This document shows positions 35,901-50,500 of a stretch of 64,000 bases of DNA, piece after piece (the first letter of the stretch is position 1; every line of letters starts with the position of its first letter). The DNA is from Fragum whitleyi. Its lineage: Eukaryota; Mollusca; Bivalvia; Cardiida; Cardiidae. Both the position numbers and the translations under genes were made by a program. The stretch is taken from contig OX411543.1 in NCBI GenBank assembly GCA_948146395.1, positions 55,853,689 to 55,917,688 on the forward strand, written 5' to 3'. The notes beneath the pieces were generated by a model that did no database searches, was not told where the DNA came from, and was given only the letters and a program-made list of their open reading frames with translations.

Positions 35901-38900
35901 GTAGTTTATTTGGCATAATCTGTTCTATTCCGTTCATAGACCAGTGTATTAAAATTTCGCTTAATTCAATATCGTCAATGAAAGTAATGAATCTTAATTT
36001 TCGAAAAAAAATCAAATCTCAATATTCGGTATAAGAAAATGTAGCTGCAATTTCTGACAGTATTATTATCGATTTAAGTGAGATTTTTTTAAAATTAAAA
36101 TAACATAATTGCAATCCAATAAAATAAAGAATTCTGATTGGTTTAAATCGCATCACGTGGGGAAATCCATTGCACTTTATTTCTGTATAAAATGCAATAG
36201 GTCTTTCGGGAAACCCCCGAAATTCGATCTGCAAGTCCTGTGTTGTAGGAACTCGATTTAACCTAGTTCCCGATCATCAACGCAACATTGCTATTCAATC
36301 TATTATAAATTAATATATTTTCGAAAGAATTTACGATTACAAGCATGCAAATTTGATTCTGAGCCGACCTAAACTAAGAAAACAGCGAGTCGACGAAGAC
36401 CTTCAAGCAACCCTGTAAACTAAGACCGACCACGAAATTTTCGTTTAAAAATACAGACTAACTTGGTAGGAACAAGCTTTTATGTCATAAGTACCTCTAC
36501 GAAATATAATGTTGTTGTTTATGTGTGTATCATTTGTTTTACTGTATGACATTTCACTTCGATAGCGAGATAAACAATACACGATCTAAAATGGGTGTGT
36601 AATTTATACGCGCAGAAAGTAGACTGGAAGCTTAAATGTTCGGCTGAGTATTTTAATAGTTTCTTCGATATAGATGATTGCAATTATAAGGGACGAGTGT
36701 CTTTTTCACTGCGTTTATCGGGGTATAAAGTGCAATTGCCTTAGCACATGGCTTAATCATAACGCCCTACGGGCGTTATTTGCCATATGCTAAGGCAATT
36801 GCACTTTATACCCCAATAAACGCAGTGAAAAAGACACTCATCCCTATATTGAATAATAATCATTTTGAAAACTTGATACTTGTATTGAAAAATAGAAATT
36901 TCTGAAAAATGATTACACTCAACATATGCTTTTACTCAGAGGGAAATTTACTTTCAATTCATTCAAAAGTACAAACACTAAATTGTTTTACTGATAAAAA
37001 GATTTAGTGATGTATGAACAAACGATCAATTACTTAATTGATCTATTGATCTACTTTTACACGAATTAATGGCACGTCACTTTTTTTTTCATTATTATTT
37101 TCTAATGTGCCCTTACTAACGTTTTCGCACTTTTATGAGGTGGAGAGGGTTGGGTTGATCCTTGCTAAGACCTTTCTATTTTTCACATTCTGTGTGAAAT
37201 TAAATAGCGAAAAAAATGGTAGGAAAATATGTTTACGTTCATTCGATGTCAACGTCGCTCCGAAAGGTCAAGGGTAAATTTTGTTGTAAAATTTTAATAT
37301 AAAATTAATAGCTCTGGCATTTACAAGTTGATGATAGAATAACCGGCAAAATTGTATGCCACCACTGAGCGATGTGTCATGTGCAAACACCATATGTGTA
37401 GTAAGAAGGCCAATGTCACACTGAAAGGTCAAAATTAGAAGTTAAAAATATTCAAGATATGTTTCAAAATGGTGTCAAATATACACATGCTGTCTTAATA
37501 AACGGATAACTATGTAAATTGTTTGTTGTTTTAATCGACGCAGAATCTTCCAAAGAGTTGGCACAACTTGACAAAATCGAATTTTACAAAATATCTAACC
37601 CTACGACTTTTCTATTTTAATTGACCTATATTTAGCAAATTCGTTTTACGGAAAAAAATTGTACTGTATTCATATTTAAAAATTGAAAAAAAAGATCATC
37701 AGAACTTTAAAAGCGCTACAGCGACGGCCTTTAAGCCCGGTTTATCTTTTAAATGTGCAAAAAATTTAAACAAATAATTCTTTTTTTCACTTATATTATG
37801 AATGAAACTTTCTCTTTTCGGAAATGTCTGCAAAATCACATAATGACTTCACGATGTAGAGTAAATGTGTTTGAAACCCCTTTTATTGCGGTCTCTTAGG
37901 GTAAGTTCATATCGGACTCGGTTTCGACCCGTGTTAACCGGGTTTCCATCAGAACGGCCTCGGTTTCGACACTAGTGATGTCATTGTAACCTTTCAACCT
38001 CGACGCTTCTGATCCTGGGTCAGGCCGGTGTTACTTGGGTTCCAAAATGGCGTCGAGAATAGTGCACAACAATTCGATTACAAAAAAAAAAAATATTCTC
38101 TATTACTTTAAATAACAAATACTTTTTTCTTATTTTATATAGTATTTTGCACGAGTTTATCACATTTCTTAATGGGATAACGATATTTCATGGTAAATTA
38201 ATTATTGTAGCGGTAAATGAGAAGTTTGTTTACTACCACCAGTGGGTAACTCCGTTCACATGAATGTCTTTTCTGCGCATGCATATTACAGTCAATTTTA
38301 AATTATTACATCATCTCACGCGTCTCTCGGGCTGCCATTTGAATTTCCCCTTAAATGCCTACATTTTAAAGATGTATCTCAGCCATCATTGTGAGATAAA
38401 AGAAGCTAAATAAATCGACTGAAATTATCCATACGTTGTGCAAACATAAGAACGATAACTTCCTTATCCTCTATCTAATGATGAAAACTTTGACATTTCA
38501 TAAAAAAAACTGTGGAATTTGCGAATGCTTTTGACGAAGTTTTTTCTTGGTGGATGCTTTATTGAATAATAACAATTTTTTTTAGCAAAAATTAATCGAA
38601 GTTATTATTTGAAATTGAACCCATATTATCTTCGATTAAGGCGTGAAAGTCACGCTTGAAAGTCTGAATGGCTCTTGCGATGATGTTTGCAACTACCGAG
38701 TTTCAAAAAGATAATATTCAATAACTACAGAGATATGATTAAGATAAAGTTTATAGTCCGTTTGACTTCTATATGGACCAACCTTTTCATCAATTACATA
38801 AAATTGCGTTGGAATAAAGGATTTGTATGTAGTAAAATCTAAATTTCAGCTCAATACCATTCCAAAAAATATTTTTTGAAAATAAAATGATTTCAAAATA

Positions 38901-41900
38901 AAGTTTTTGTCTATCTGCTTAATGTTAATATTTTCGCATTATCCGTTCTTAAACACGAGGGGTGATGGAGGCTGTTCAATAGTAAGAAAATGTCAACATA
39001 TATAGTAAAAACACGTGGTTTTATTGGTCATTTCGCGCGTTTCGTCTAGAATAGCGCGAAATAATTGTCTTCGCGTAACGTAGTCCAATACAGTGGATAA
39101 AGTGCAGTGGGTTGGAAAGATGGCACGTGAATCAGGTATTGTGAGTATGTACATGTCTCTAGGGATATGTGTATTGGTCATTCTACCTGACGACGGCGAA
39201 CTGTTCACATCGATTTTTTTTCTCAGTTTAAAGTTATATAACTACATTCCACGTGGCAGCAGAAACAATGGAATCTTCTCTGTTGTCTCAAATGGAGGAA
39301 TTAATGAGCGCAAAGCTTAGAGACTTTGAGCAGCGCATTAAAGTAAATCAGCGTGAACTGTCCCAGTCTCAGCTGTCAGCTATTTAACAGAGTATTGGTG
39401 GGTCGGACACTTACACATTTAGAAGGAAGGGGCACGAAGAGCAGTTTAAGTCAAATGCTCGTATTTTGGACAACCTTAACCAGGCAAATGGATTTCTACA
39501 AGATGCTTCGACCGGTAATATGGAGGCCTTATCCGGAGCAAAGGAGAAAATAGTCGAAGGTATTCAGTACATTTATCATAGACAGAAGTGCATTAAGCTA
39601 GCCGACTCGTCGGTACATGGGTGGAAGGTAGTACAGGAGTATGTTTGTAATCCGTTAGCAGACGACTCGGATGATGAAAAGAGGATTCAGCGAGCGTATA
39701 ATCAGGCAGAAAGAAAAGCTCGTCAAGGAAGACGTTACTCAGGAAGACGATATCGCCCGTATATGTCGCCAACTGAGCCCAACAAGGATGCTACGGAGAC
39801 TACACAGACCAGTACAAATAGGCCGGCGAGACCAGGGTCTTGTTTTCGTTGTGGGAGATTGGGCCATTGGAGGGCTGACTTTAAGGCGGTAATGGAGCCC
39901 GTGGTTATTTCCCAGAATGTGCAGATAAGTAGTTACTCTTTATCTTGTAATTTAGATGAAAGTAAATCAGAAAAGCGCTGTTTAATCAATAATGACATGA
40001 CTGAAGATTCAAATGCAAATTTGGCATCGCCTGTAGGAAGGCTGAAAAATTGTTTACAACATTGGAGGAATGCAAACGCTAATTCGTACATTCTTGACGT
40101 CATACAAAATGGATACAAGTTGCCATTTATGAATATTCCATGTAGCATTGAGTTAAGGAATAATAAGTCTGCTTTAGATAATCCTGTTTTTGTACGTGAG
40201 GAAATAGCAAAGTTATTGAAAAAAGGTTGTATTCGAGAAGAGCATAGTGCTCCTTATATTGTAAATCCATTGACAGTCGCTTTTGGTAAGTCGGGAAAAC
40301 CGAGGTTAGTATTAGATTGCAGGCACATCAATCCAGAATTATTCAAATTCAAATGTCATTATGAAGATCATGTGGTTGCTAGGCAGCTTTTTTCAGAAGG
40401 GGATTTTTTATTTACTTTTGATGTAAGGGGTGCGTATCATCACATAATGATATATCCTGAGCACTGCACGTACTTGGGTTTTGCATGGCATGACGGAGAG
40501 CGAAAAAGGTATTACTGTTTCACAGTTTTAGCTTTTGGTATATCAACTGCAGGCTGTATATTTACAAAAGTCATGCGCACAGTGGTCGAGAAGTGGAGAT
40601 CACTGGGTTAAAAGGTAGTAGTTTTTCTCGACGATGGAATGGGTGGCGAAAAGGGTTACAAAAAAGCATATGTTGCCAGTAGGTTTATGAAAAGCGATCT
40701 TGTAGATTTCGGGTTTTTGATAGCGGACGAAAAGTGTTGTTGGGAACCAAAACAGTTTGCTAGATGGCTTGGCTTTGATTGGGATGCTGAAACGGGTACG
40801 ATAGCGGTAGTGCAAGAAAGAATGGCGAGAGCGCTAGAGCTGCTCGATATTTTGATTGTACGCGTACAAAGTGGCAAGGTATGGATTTCGGTTCGACTGC
40901 TTGCCGTAATGGTCGGTCAACTATTATCTATGCAGTGTGTCATGGGTAAAGTGGTTCGTTTGCATTCACGATTTTGTATGGCTGTTTAGCAGAAAGAACC
41001 ATTTGGAATTCATCAGTCGTTTTGAATTAATTTGCTTTGCAAGAGCTTATGTTTTGGAAGAAAAATCTTTCCAATTTAAACAAATGTAAGTTCAAGGAGT
41101 CAGGCATAATGTTTTGCGGCTCAGAGTGCACAAGCATTTATGTTGATGCAAGTAGTACAGGCTATGGCGGTTTTATAGATGGCTTAGAAAGCAGTCAAAT
41201 GTCGGGTACTTGGTCTGCAGCGGAAGCAGGTTCGAGTTCCACCTGGAGAGAGTTGGAGGCTATTCGCAGGTATATACGTACATTTGAGGATGAGCTCAGA
41301 GGTAAACAGGTATGTGTCAAATCCGACAGTAAAAACGCATGCAGCATAATGCATATTGGAAGTGGTGAGCGTGATTTGCAGACGATCGCTTTAGGATAAG
41401 AGAAAGTATGTAGTGAGAATGATATTGATCTTAGGTCAGTTTGGATTCCTAGGGAAATGAACAAGAAGGCGGACACACTAAGTCGAATCTTCGATGGCGA
41501 TGACTGGTCAGTCTGTAATGAGGTTTACTCAAAGGTAAGCGAAATATGGGGTCCATTTACATTTGATAGGTTTGCCCATGACTATAATGCAAAATGTACC
41601 AGGTTTAATTCGAGATTTTGGTGTCCTGGCACATCAGGTATTGATGCGTTTAACTTTGACTGGTCCGGCGAAAACAACTGGGTTGTACCATCACCAGTAC
41701 TGATAGCAAAGTGTATACGAAAAATTCAAAAAGAAAAATGCAAATGTGCACTTGTTGTTCCAGAGTGGAAATCTGCACCGTTTTGGCCGTTGCTTTTTCC
41801 TACTGAAAATGAATCTGAGATCATTACAGGGTCGATATTTTTCAAGCCAGGTGTTTTGACCAAGCGTGGAAGGGGCAAGAACGGTATTTTCGATGGGCGG

Positions 41901-44900
41901 CCTTTAACTTTTGGTGTTATAGCTGTAAAATGTTTTGGTTAATGCTGTTTTTTTATCATTCAGGCCTAGGATTGAAACAGAGAATCAACGAGGAAATTGA
42001 GAGAGCCGGTGTAAATAGGGATCATGTCGAAGGTTTGGCTGAGATGATGGCCGGTTATTTGGTTGACTCTAGAGCTGACAGTACAGTGTGTAAATACTAC
42101 AGTTATTTCAAAAGGTGGGAAAACTTTGTCGTTACCAAGGGAGGATTAGCTATTCCAGCCTCTCCAGTTTTAGTGGCTCTTTACATAACGGAGCTAAAGA
42201 GTACAAGGTGTTCTTATAGTGTTATTTCATCTACTATATTCAGCATTAAGTGGGCACATTCCCTTAAAAATTTGGCCGATCCGACGGACAACTTATACGT
42301 GAAGAATCTTTTAGAGTCGGCTAAGCGTACATTGTCAAAACCAGTATTAAAGAAGGAACCCATTGGGAAAGACTTATTGGTTGAATTGTGTAATAAATAT
42401 GGTGATTCAAGTGATATTTTGATAATAAGAGATCTTTGTATTATTTCATTAGGCTTTGCAGCTTTTCTAAGGTATGACGAGATTAAAAACCTGCGATGTA
42501 ACGATATTAGCATGTTTGATGGGCATTTTTCATTAAAAATACGCAAGAGTAAGACTGATCGTTACAGACAAGGTGACGAAATGGTGATTGCTAGGGGAAG
42601 TACGGCTGCTTGCCCCTACCGAATTCTATCTCGTTATCTGGAGCTTTCGGGTCAAACCACAGATATGAATATGTATCTATTTAGGCCATGTTATAGATCT
42701 AAATTTATTTGTAAGTTAATTACTAAAGATAAACCATTGAGCTATACTAGAGCAAGGGAGACAATTTTGAAGCGGATAAAGGAAATTTCTCCTAGTTCTA
42801 ATTTCGGTTTACACTCGCTTAGATCGGGTGGGGCCACTTTAGCGGCAAACTCGGGAGTTCTTGATAGATGCTGGAAGCGTCATGGTCGCTGGAGAAGTGA
42901 AAGTAGCAAGGATGGTTATGTTGTTGATTCTTTGGAGAGTAGATTGGAGGTATCTCGCCAATTGGGGTTGTAGCTTATCGCTAAATGCAATAAGTAAAAC
43001 TTTTATACATAAAAATAAAAGTTCTTCTTTGAGTAACGCATTTCTTTTTCCGCAGTGATTCATACTAAGTTAAATTGTAATAGTAGTTATAATGTATTAA
43101 TAATAATAATGATAATAATAATATTGAATATATTGATTTCTATCATACAGCTGCACCACCAGCCCGTTCTTTGGTCATTTTCTATAACGCCTCGTCAAGG
43201 TGCAGCATAAAGATGGTGTTGTTTGTTGTTTAATGAAGTAAAGAGAAGACTGGTCATTTCGCGCGTTTCGTCTAGAATAGCGCGAAATAATTGTCTTCGC
43301 GTAACGTAGTCCAATACAGTGGATAAAGTGCAGTGGGTTGGAAAGATGGCACGTGAATCAGGTATTGTGAGTATGTACATGTCTCTAGGGATATGTGTAT
43401 TGGTCATTCTACCTGACGACGGCGAACTGTTCACACCGATTTTCTCAATATATGAATTGAAGAGTTTATCATTATTGTCATCATTGTTAAAATATTGTAA
43501 AGATTATAGGCTAATGGTGAGCAATTGAACCTGTTAAAAAAATGAGGCTTTTTCGATTGAGGTCCAACATTCTGAACCTGCCATAGACAAATGGACACAG
43601 GTTTCCAGAGTTTTTTCATATGACAAAATGTTTTTTATCTCTGGTCGTTCCTGGGCGAGGTGGGTTCCATGTTTCGAAAATTAGTTTATTTGGATGATCA
43701 AGCTTATGGTTTCATATCCATTGATGTATATTTGTAAACTTGACGCTGTTGTTGCTGCCATTGTTATCTCCAGAATAAACGCTATAATGCCTCGTCAAGG
43801 TGCATAACGCCTCGTCAAGGTGCAGCATAAAGATGGTGTTGTTTGTTGTTTAATGAGTAAAGAGAAGACACTAAACTTCTGACAGATGAAATGTCCATTA
43901 TTCCTTATTTGGACATGCTAATTAGCATATCGACGGTCATGTCAACTTAAACTTAAATAGCACGTGATTTTTACCGTTAGTACTCGCCTTTTCATCAAGT
44001 TTTCCTCGTGAAATTCCCAACTTCTTCGTTTAATAACGCTTTTTGATTGGTCTTAACATGTAAATATAGGGTTCATCTCAGAATGAATAAAATCAATAAT
44101 CAATTATCTGGTCAAACAGTTTCTGAAGAAAGAGAGAATATACACAGATTTGATATCCAACGGTAGCAAAAATCTTAGACAAACTTAATTATATTGAAAA
44201 ACCCGATTTTATAGTAATACAATTCACTTAAAATCTTACTCTTTTGACTCGGCCCCTATGCAAATCAGTACTATTTTTGGTTAAACAATTCGCTGTTCCG
44301 TTTAATACAGTAACAAGTAGGTATGAAATGCTGAAAGTTAACATGTAGACGGACGGACAAAATCATTATTTTACATTCAAAAATTCTGAAAACCAAAATT
44401 CGTCATGGTATTAGCTGGAAAAAATGATATGACAAGAAAAATATGCGTTTCATTAATTCATTTCTGAGATTTTCGGCGAAATGTTGGTCCATAAAGAAGT
44501 CAAACGGACTATACCATAGGTAGATTTTGCGCGGTGAGCCGTATACGGTTGAGTTCCCGTGATATTCTTTCAAAATCGATAAAACAGGTTTAAACAATAC
44601 CTGAAAACGGAAAAAGATACAAATTAGCTAATTTACTTTTAAAGATGGAACAGAGGTATCAGGTTCATATACCCGATATACCTATGGTAATGGACTCAAC
44701 GTTAGAACTCAGTTTTGAAAATACGCCTATGCACAAGTCGCCGTTATATTTTCACCATCTGTAAAGGTGTATGGGTAGATTTTGCGCGGTGAGCCGTGAA
44801 ATCAACTTTTTACCGTTAGATTCTAATGCCTTTTGTTCGAAATAAATAAAACAGGTTTAACAAGCGCATTGAGAAAGTTTAATCAAAGTACTGACAGTAC

Positions 44901-45778
44901 TGAAAGCCAGGTCTTGAGTACATGTAAATGGTTGAACTCGTTCTCCTTTCAGAGAGTGACAAAACATAATGAAGTACAAAAAAGTAATTGTTACCTTTAA
45001 TTTTAGAAACTTGCATAAAATCTTACAAAAGAAAAAAAAAGCATTACAAAAATATACATACGCAATATCATGAGTGCATTGTATTGGTCAGAGGATATGA
45101 ACTACATCTACAATAAAAAAATATTTCAAACGATAGAAAATTGTTTTCCTTTTTCTCTTAATGATATTCTGTACTTCCGAAATGATTAATCAAGGTGGTT
45201 GAGATACGGTCACTCAGATACCCGTATATCACCCCATTAACTATTCAACGCCAGCAAACGCATTTTCCTTGTTGTGTCTGCAGACGTATCAGCCCAGCAA
45301 AGCACACCGCCGTTTCAAGGTCATGCTCATTGCTTAAAGACGTCGCACATGTTGCGTCTCAAATTATAGAAAAAATATTTGTTGTTGTCGATGAAAGTAT
45401 GATATACTTTAATATGAAACGGATTCACATGTAAAATGAAATGCTACTTATGCACATGAGTTACTTGACCAATTTTGTATTTCTACAGCACTATTCTGTG
45501 GTTGCTTACCAACACAAATAAACAAAATTTACAAATGATTGTTCATTAATCGAAAACTTTCGATATTTATTTTCGACACTGGCTTTGGTTTATAACATGC
45601 ACCAAATAACAACACCTCATTCACTTGTCAATTCATGAATTTATTGAAAATCAGAATCAGAATATGTCCTGATAAACTTATTGTATGTAAGGTTGATTTA
45701 AACAAAAAATGACGATGTCGGCTCAGTCCTCCAGGCTGAAGGATGGAAGGTGTGTTTCGTGCTCAATGAAACTGACAT

Positions 45779-45812
<34 letters not shown>

Positions 45813-47493
45813 TCTTTTTTAATAGACATCTTCTCCTCGGCAGTATTCGTGACTTTCTTTGACTTTAATCACACCTGGATCGTCATCAGAAAACGGAAAT
45901 ACTGGTACTTTCTGTAAAATTTATGCACTAGATTAGCCAATATCCGATCTTATTATGATCTGTTGAATCTAATGACCATAAAACATCAATAATTTGATTC
46001 GAGTTGATAAAACATTGGCTTGTTGATGAATAAGAAAAGTATTGATAATGAAAAGGATAAAAGAACTGTCGAATACTTTGAAATTAAAGAAACTGTTACC
46101 TTGATCGCATGATGAAAATTCTGCGTAAGGGGAAATTTTGGTGAAGTTTGCGAGCTTTACTTTTCACAGAAATTGATATTTCTTATGTTCTTAGATTAAG
46201 TATTCCAGGCCTTATATCTAATCTTATTTTAGAAATGGGTGTAAACCATTCACTTAGGAATGCTTTCCAATCCATTCAGCACCATAATAAATACATAGCG
46301 TCTTCATTCGGCGTTTAAAATTTCGTCCCAAAAATTCGTAGTTAACCCAGCTTATCACAGTCAGTGCGTCTATGTTGAGCCATTTATATGAGCAAAACTT
46401 CCATCATCTACAACAACGGAATGGCCTTCAAAAATAATAAATTGTTATTAAGTTTTGAATAAACCAACCGTCCAACAAACCAACCAACCAACCAACTAAC
46501 CGAACAACCAACCGAACAACCAACCAACCAACCAACCAATCAATTAATCAATCAATCAATCAATTAATCACAATTTATCAACCAACAAACAAATGAATAA
46601 ATGATTTAAGGACTACAAGAAGATGTCTACTTAAAGTCTTCAGATACATTACTTTAGATTCAACTCATGAGTAGTATTTTTTTAACCATTGTCATGCTGA
46701 ACCCGAAATATTCCTGTATAAAAAGGTGGTATTGACAAAGATCAGACTGCACATATGAGCAGTCTGATATCAGCCTACATCACCTGTTTAACCCTTACAA
46801 TGCATAATCATTTACGAAATTAAATGTCGAATGAAAGATCATCCAATACTCTTGAATTGTAGTGCTATCAGTACTTTGATTTTACTGAAATTTTAAAAAA
46901 GCTTTTATTCAGCATGACAAGGGTTAAGATATTCAAATATTAGCATAAAAGTAAATGGAAATATTACCTGTGACCCGCATAAGATGACGCTTGAATTCTG
47001 TCAATATTCGCCAAAAATACCACAAAACACGTTTGGTTTTGCTCCCAGACCTGAAAAACAAATGTTACATTCAATGTGTTAAGTCTCTTTTTTACTATTC
47101 TGTTTTAAAACATATGTTTATATTGTTACTTTAAATAAAATAATCTGCTTAATGACATTGTAGTTACGGGGTTTTAGATTAAAAACGATCATAAGTTGTT
47201 GCCCATATACCAACATTAAAAGTGTACGAGAAAACAATTTTACAAAGGACTCAAACCTTAAAGTCAACCCTTGATTAGATGATAACGAAACGCTTTTGAG
47301 CATATATACCACCCAAAAAAAACCTGCATAAGATACGTTGAAGACGGAAATTGCTCTGTGGTATAGTTCACGAGGCTCTACTGAGGGCTTCATGATTAAA
47401 CACATAGGGAAAATTCAAGTATATCCCTTGATATGAATGACATAAGAATGGACTAGAGAGAGAAAGGGAGAGAGAAAGGGAGAGAGAGAAAGG

Positions 47494-47525
<32 letters not shown>

Positions 47526-50500
47526 CGAGAGAGATAAATGGTCCCTGGATCACGTGCAGGCGTGGTAGTAGTTCTGGACGTTTCTAAAACGTTTAAATTT
47601 TGAACGCATCGGTGATTTGAATTCAAGTCCCCGTAAAGTACAGATAATATTATAGTGAAAGTAAACCCTTGATGCAATACCATATGAAATTTAAATCCAG
47701 TAGGGAACATGATGTATTTGAAAAACTAAAAATATTCCTATATAGTTCATATTCCTAGACGATGATCGTGAACACCATTTTTGACGGCCGCAGACAGCGT
47801 ATGAATATTTCATCCAACCCTGTATTATTACATTTTTTAACCAGAAAAATTACACTAGATCTATATACCAGTTGAATTGTTGCCATTTAATAGCAAAACT
47901 GTAATTTCCCAGAAAAGGCTGCTTCGTAGAAGTATTGTAATTAAAATTCTCCATCACAATATTCCAACAAAGGGTGGATGGATCAGCTTGCATTTTTCTA
48001 TAATCTGATCTTTGTTCAAATTTTAGGGAGTTACAGACGTTACAAAACTATAAAAAAAAACATGATTCACCGATGGTGCGTCTCGAACCCACGCCGCGAA
48101 TGAACCAAAGTTCATGGGCTGTAGACGAATACATTAGGCTACGGCCACTTTGACTCTTCTTCAAAGAATTTTAAGACTATTTATTAATGATTTCCTAAAA
48201 TAGGATCCTTTCTTACGATTTTGATATAGAAAATGAAAATAATTAAATAAATAAATGAATATACATATAAATGGGCCCAAATCAATACTTACCGTCGTTA
48301 GGACATTTCAAATCTGTGTAGTATTGATTTACACTTTACCAAGATGTGCTAATGTATTGATCACGCATGTCAAGCATGTATCTACGATATAGGTCGATAG
48401 ATTCAATAACAAATCAAATAAATGAAAGATCATTGTTGGTTACAATTATAGAAGTCGATCATTGAATTCTGACAAGGAATGCAAAACACAAACAAGATAG
48501 AAATTTTTAATCCGAATCGGAAATAGGCTATCGAAATTATGTGACTGATGACGTAGGTCGTCACCTCTTCGTAAGCCACAATAGCTATTTGTTAGCCAAA
48601 AGGAATGGTGAGTCTCGAAAATCGTCTTTCAGGTCGATGTTAAATTGATTATTGATTACCTTTTTCTTTTACATCGATACGGTGAAGATTTCGCGCTACC
48701 TACAAGTATCGCAACCATTGTTGTACCTGCTTTGTAAAGAATTGCCATCTTTCTTAAATAGTTCATTTTGAATGTGGCGGGTCACAAATTTATCTTAAAT
48801 TCATTATTTCATTTTTATGCCCCCGATAGGGAGGCATCATAAATTTGACTTGTCCGTCCGTCCGTCTGTCCGTCCGTCCGTCTGTCCGTCCGTCCGTCAT
48901 TCCGTCCAAAAACTTTAACATTGGCCATAACTTCTAAATCAAAGCGGTGTCGGGGGCATTGTCATCTTACAGTGACAGCTCTTGTTTTCTTTGTGTTTTA
49001 TATTTTCCAGTATACTGGTCTTTGGTACATAGTTTTCATTAAAAACCCGTGTGGTTGGAAAGGGGCAGATGAGTTCACAGATTGGACCGTACATTATACA
49101 TTGGAGAAGGGGTGTAACAATATCACAGTAAACTCTATGTGGAGGTAGGTCAAACATAATGGTCAAGGAGTATCTGTGCTCTTTGTCCTGTACGCTCAAA
49201 TAAATGAGCAAGAATAAATGTGTAAAAGATATAACTGCATCATCATAATATCTAAATTCTTACTGAGAGTTTGAACATGATTTCATTGTAAAAAAATAAC
49301 TCGGTACGCGAATTATAAGTGCACTCGTAATATGTAGTCGCTTCCAATTTGTATCAAAATAAGATTGATGAGTGTTTACGCATTTCAACTCTTTTCAAGG
49401 GCGTTACTTAAACACGGAACGGAACATAAAATGTATTTTTTTGAAAAAAAAAAAATGATCTCGTAGCTTTGGCTAAAAACGGACAACATTCATGGCTCAG
49501 TCAATCCAGAGAGCCGTGAATCATAAGCTGGTCGTATTGTAAACCCTCAAAATGGATCCATACCTGCCCCTAATTGATATCCTACTATCTAATTTGCATA
49601 TGAGATACATCTCCTGGCTATAAGACTTGTTTAGTGGCGCGAGTGTTTTTTCTGGCAACTTCACATTTTTTAGGTCGGAAGGTTTTCGTCTCTAAGATAC
49701 ATTCTTTTGTCTATCTTTATCCTTAGTATATAAACATATGTTCTTATTATCGGAAATGGGCATGCTTCTGTAAGAAATAGTTTGATCGTGTAAAATGATG
49801 TTTCCGAAACTCTGAAAAAAAAAAGTTTTGGAGGAAACTACGGTACTGTCACTGGTTGGTTATATCCCAATAAACGGGGATTACAGTTACAGTTATGCTT
49901 TAAGAAAGTGTCCAAGAGTCAGCCATCTCCATGATTTGTGTCCGTCCGTTGACACTCCAGTCTGTCTAAAGAGATTTTCCGTCAATTCTTTGATGTGGAA
50001 TTTCGAACATAAATTTAACTCCCCCTATTCCCTAAAGTATAAGCCACCGTCTTCGCGCAATTAGAAGCGCGTCGGACTGTCAATCTAGATTTCCCGGGTT
50101 CGTCCCCCGACGGCGGTTCTCATTCTTTCCAACTTTTTGTCTACCACCAATGGATTGATAATCGTACGGCTATGTAGGATTGCAGCTGGAGGCTAGGAAA
50201 GGATGTGATGGTTGTACTGATGTAAGAAATACCAGAAATCCATTGTTTGGTGCTTCAGTCGCCGCGATATGACTGAAATAATGTTAAAAGCGGCGCAAAA
50301 CTCCATTTCAATAAAAAGAAATCCCTAAAGTATCTTCATCTTCTTTGTATCGAGAAAGAATAAAATTAAATTTTATTTCAAGATATGTTTTTTCATTTTA
50401 GTTCTGAAATCTCACTTAGAGCATAATCTATTGAATATTTCAAAATATTGTCTTGATTTAACGCCACAGATAGTTTATATTTCGTTTTCTGTTCGGTGAT

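Larger units (their letters stand above)
39025..43869 (+). mobile_element. Ngaro-type (DIRS order) retrotransposon, degenerate, in lipocalin intron 1
   Basis: The element is 4.8 kb, in the same orientation as the host gene. The layout is A1 (39025-39221), gag, RT, RNase H, tyrosine recombinase, B1 (43184-43250), A2 (43251-43446), a 357-bp spacer, then B2 (43804-43869). These are the split direct repeats typical of Ngaro and PAT elements; DIRS1 itself has inverted repeats. There is no DDE integrase, aspartic protease or LTR. Such elements copy through a circular DNA that the tyrosine recombinase inserts, without target duplications, and none is seen here. Gag-pol is broken by three stops and a frameshift while the recombinase frame is open. 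A1 and A2 are nearly identical over about 190 bp, so the insertion looks fairly recent. Confidence 0.92.
43870..48061. other. Intron 1 sequence downstream of the Ngaro-type element
   Basis: Besides the GGTAGATTTTG repeats and simple tracts listed, no coding region or element could be supported. Confidence 0.5.

Noticed and set aside
39093..39320. 75-codon frame starting in the A1 repeat as a possible extra Ngaro ORF
   Set aside because: It reads out of A1 into the gag leader in a different frame from gag and is not the same after A2.
42214..42546. 110-codon minus-strand frame
   Set aside because: Antisense shadow of the tyrosine recombinase.
47368..47710. Serine/leucine-rich minus-strand frames
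   Set aside because: Produced by the (GA)n tract at 47454-47534.
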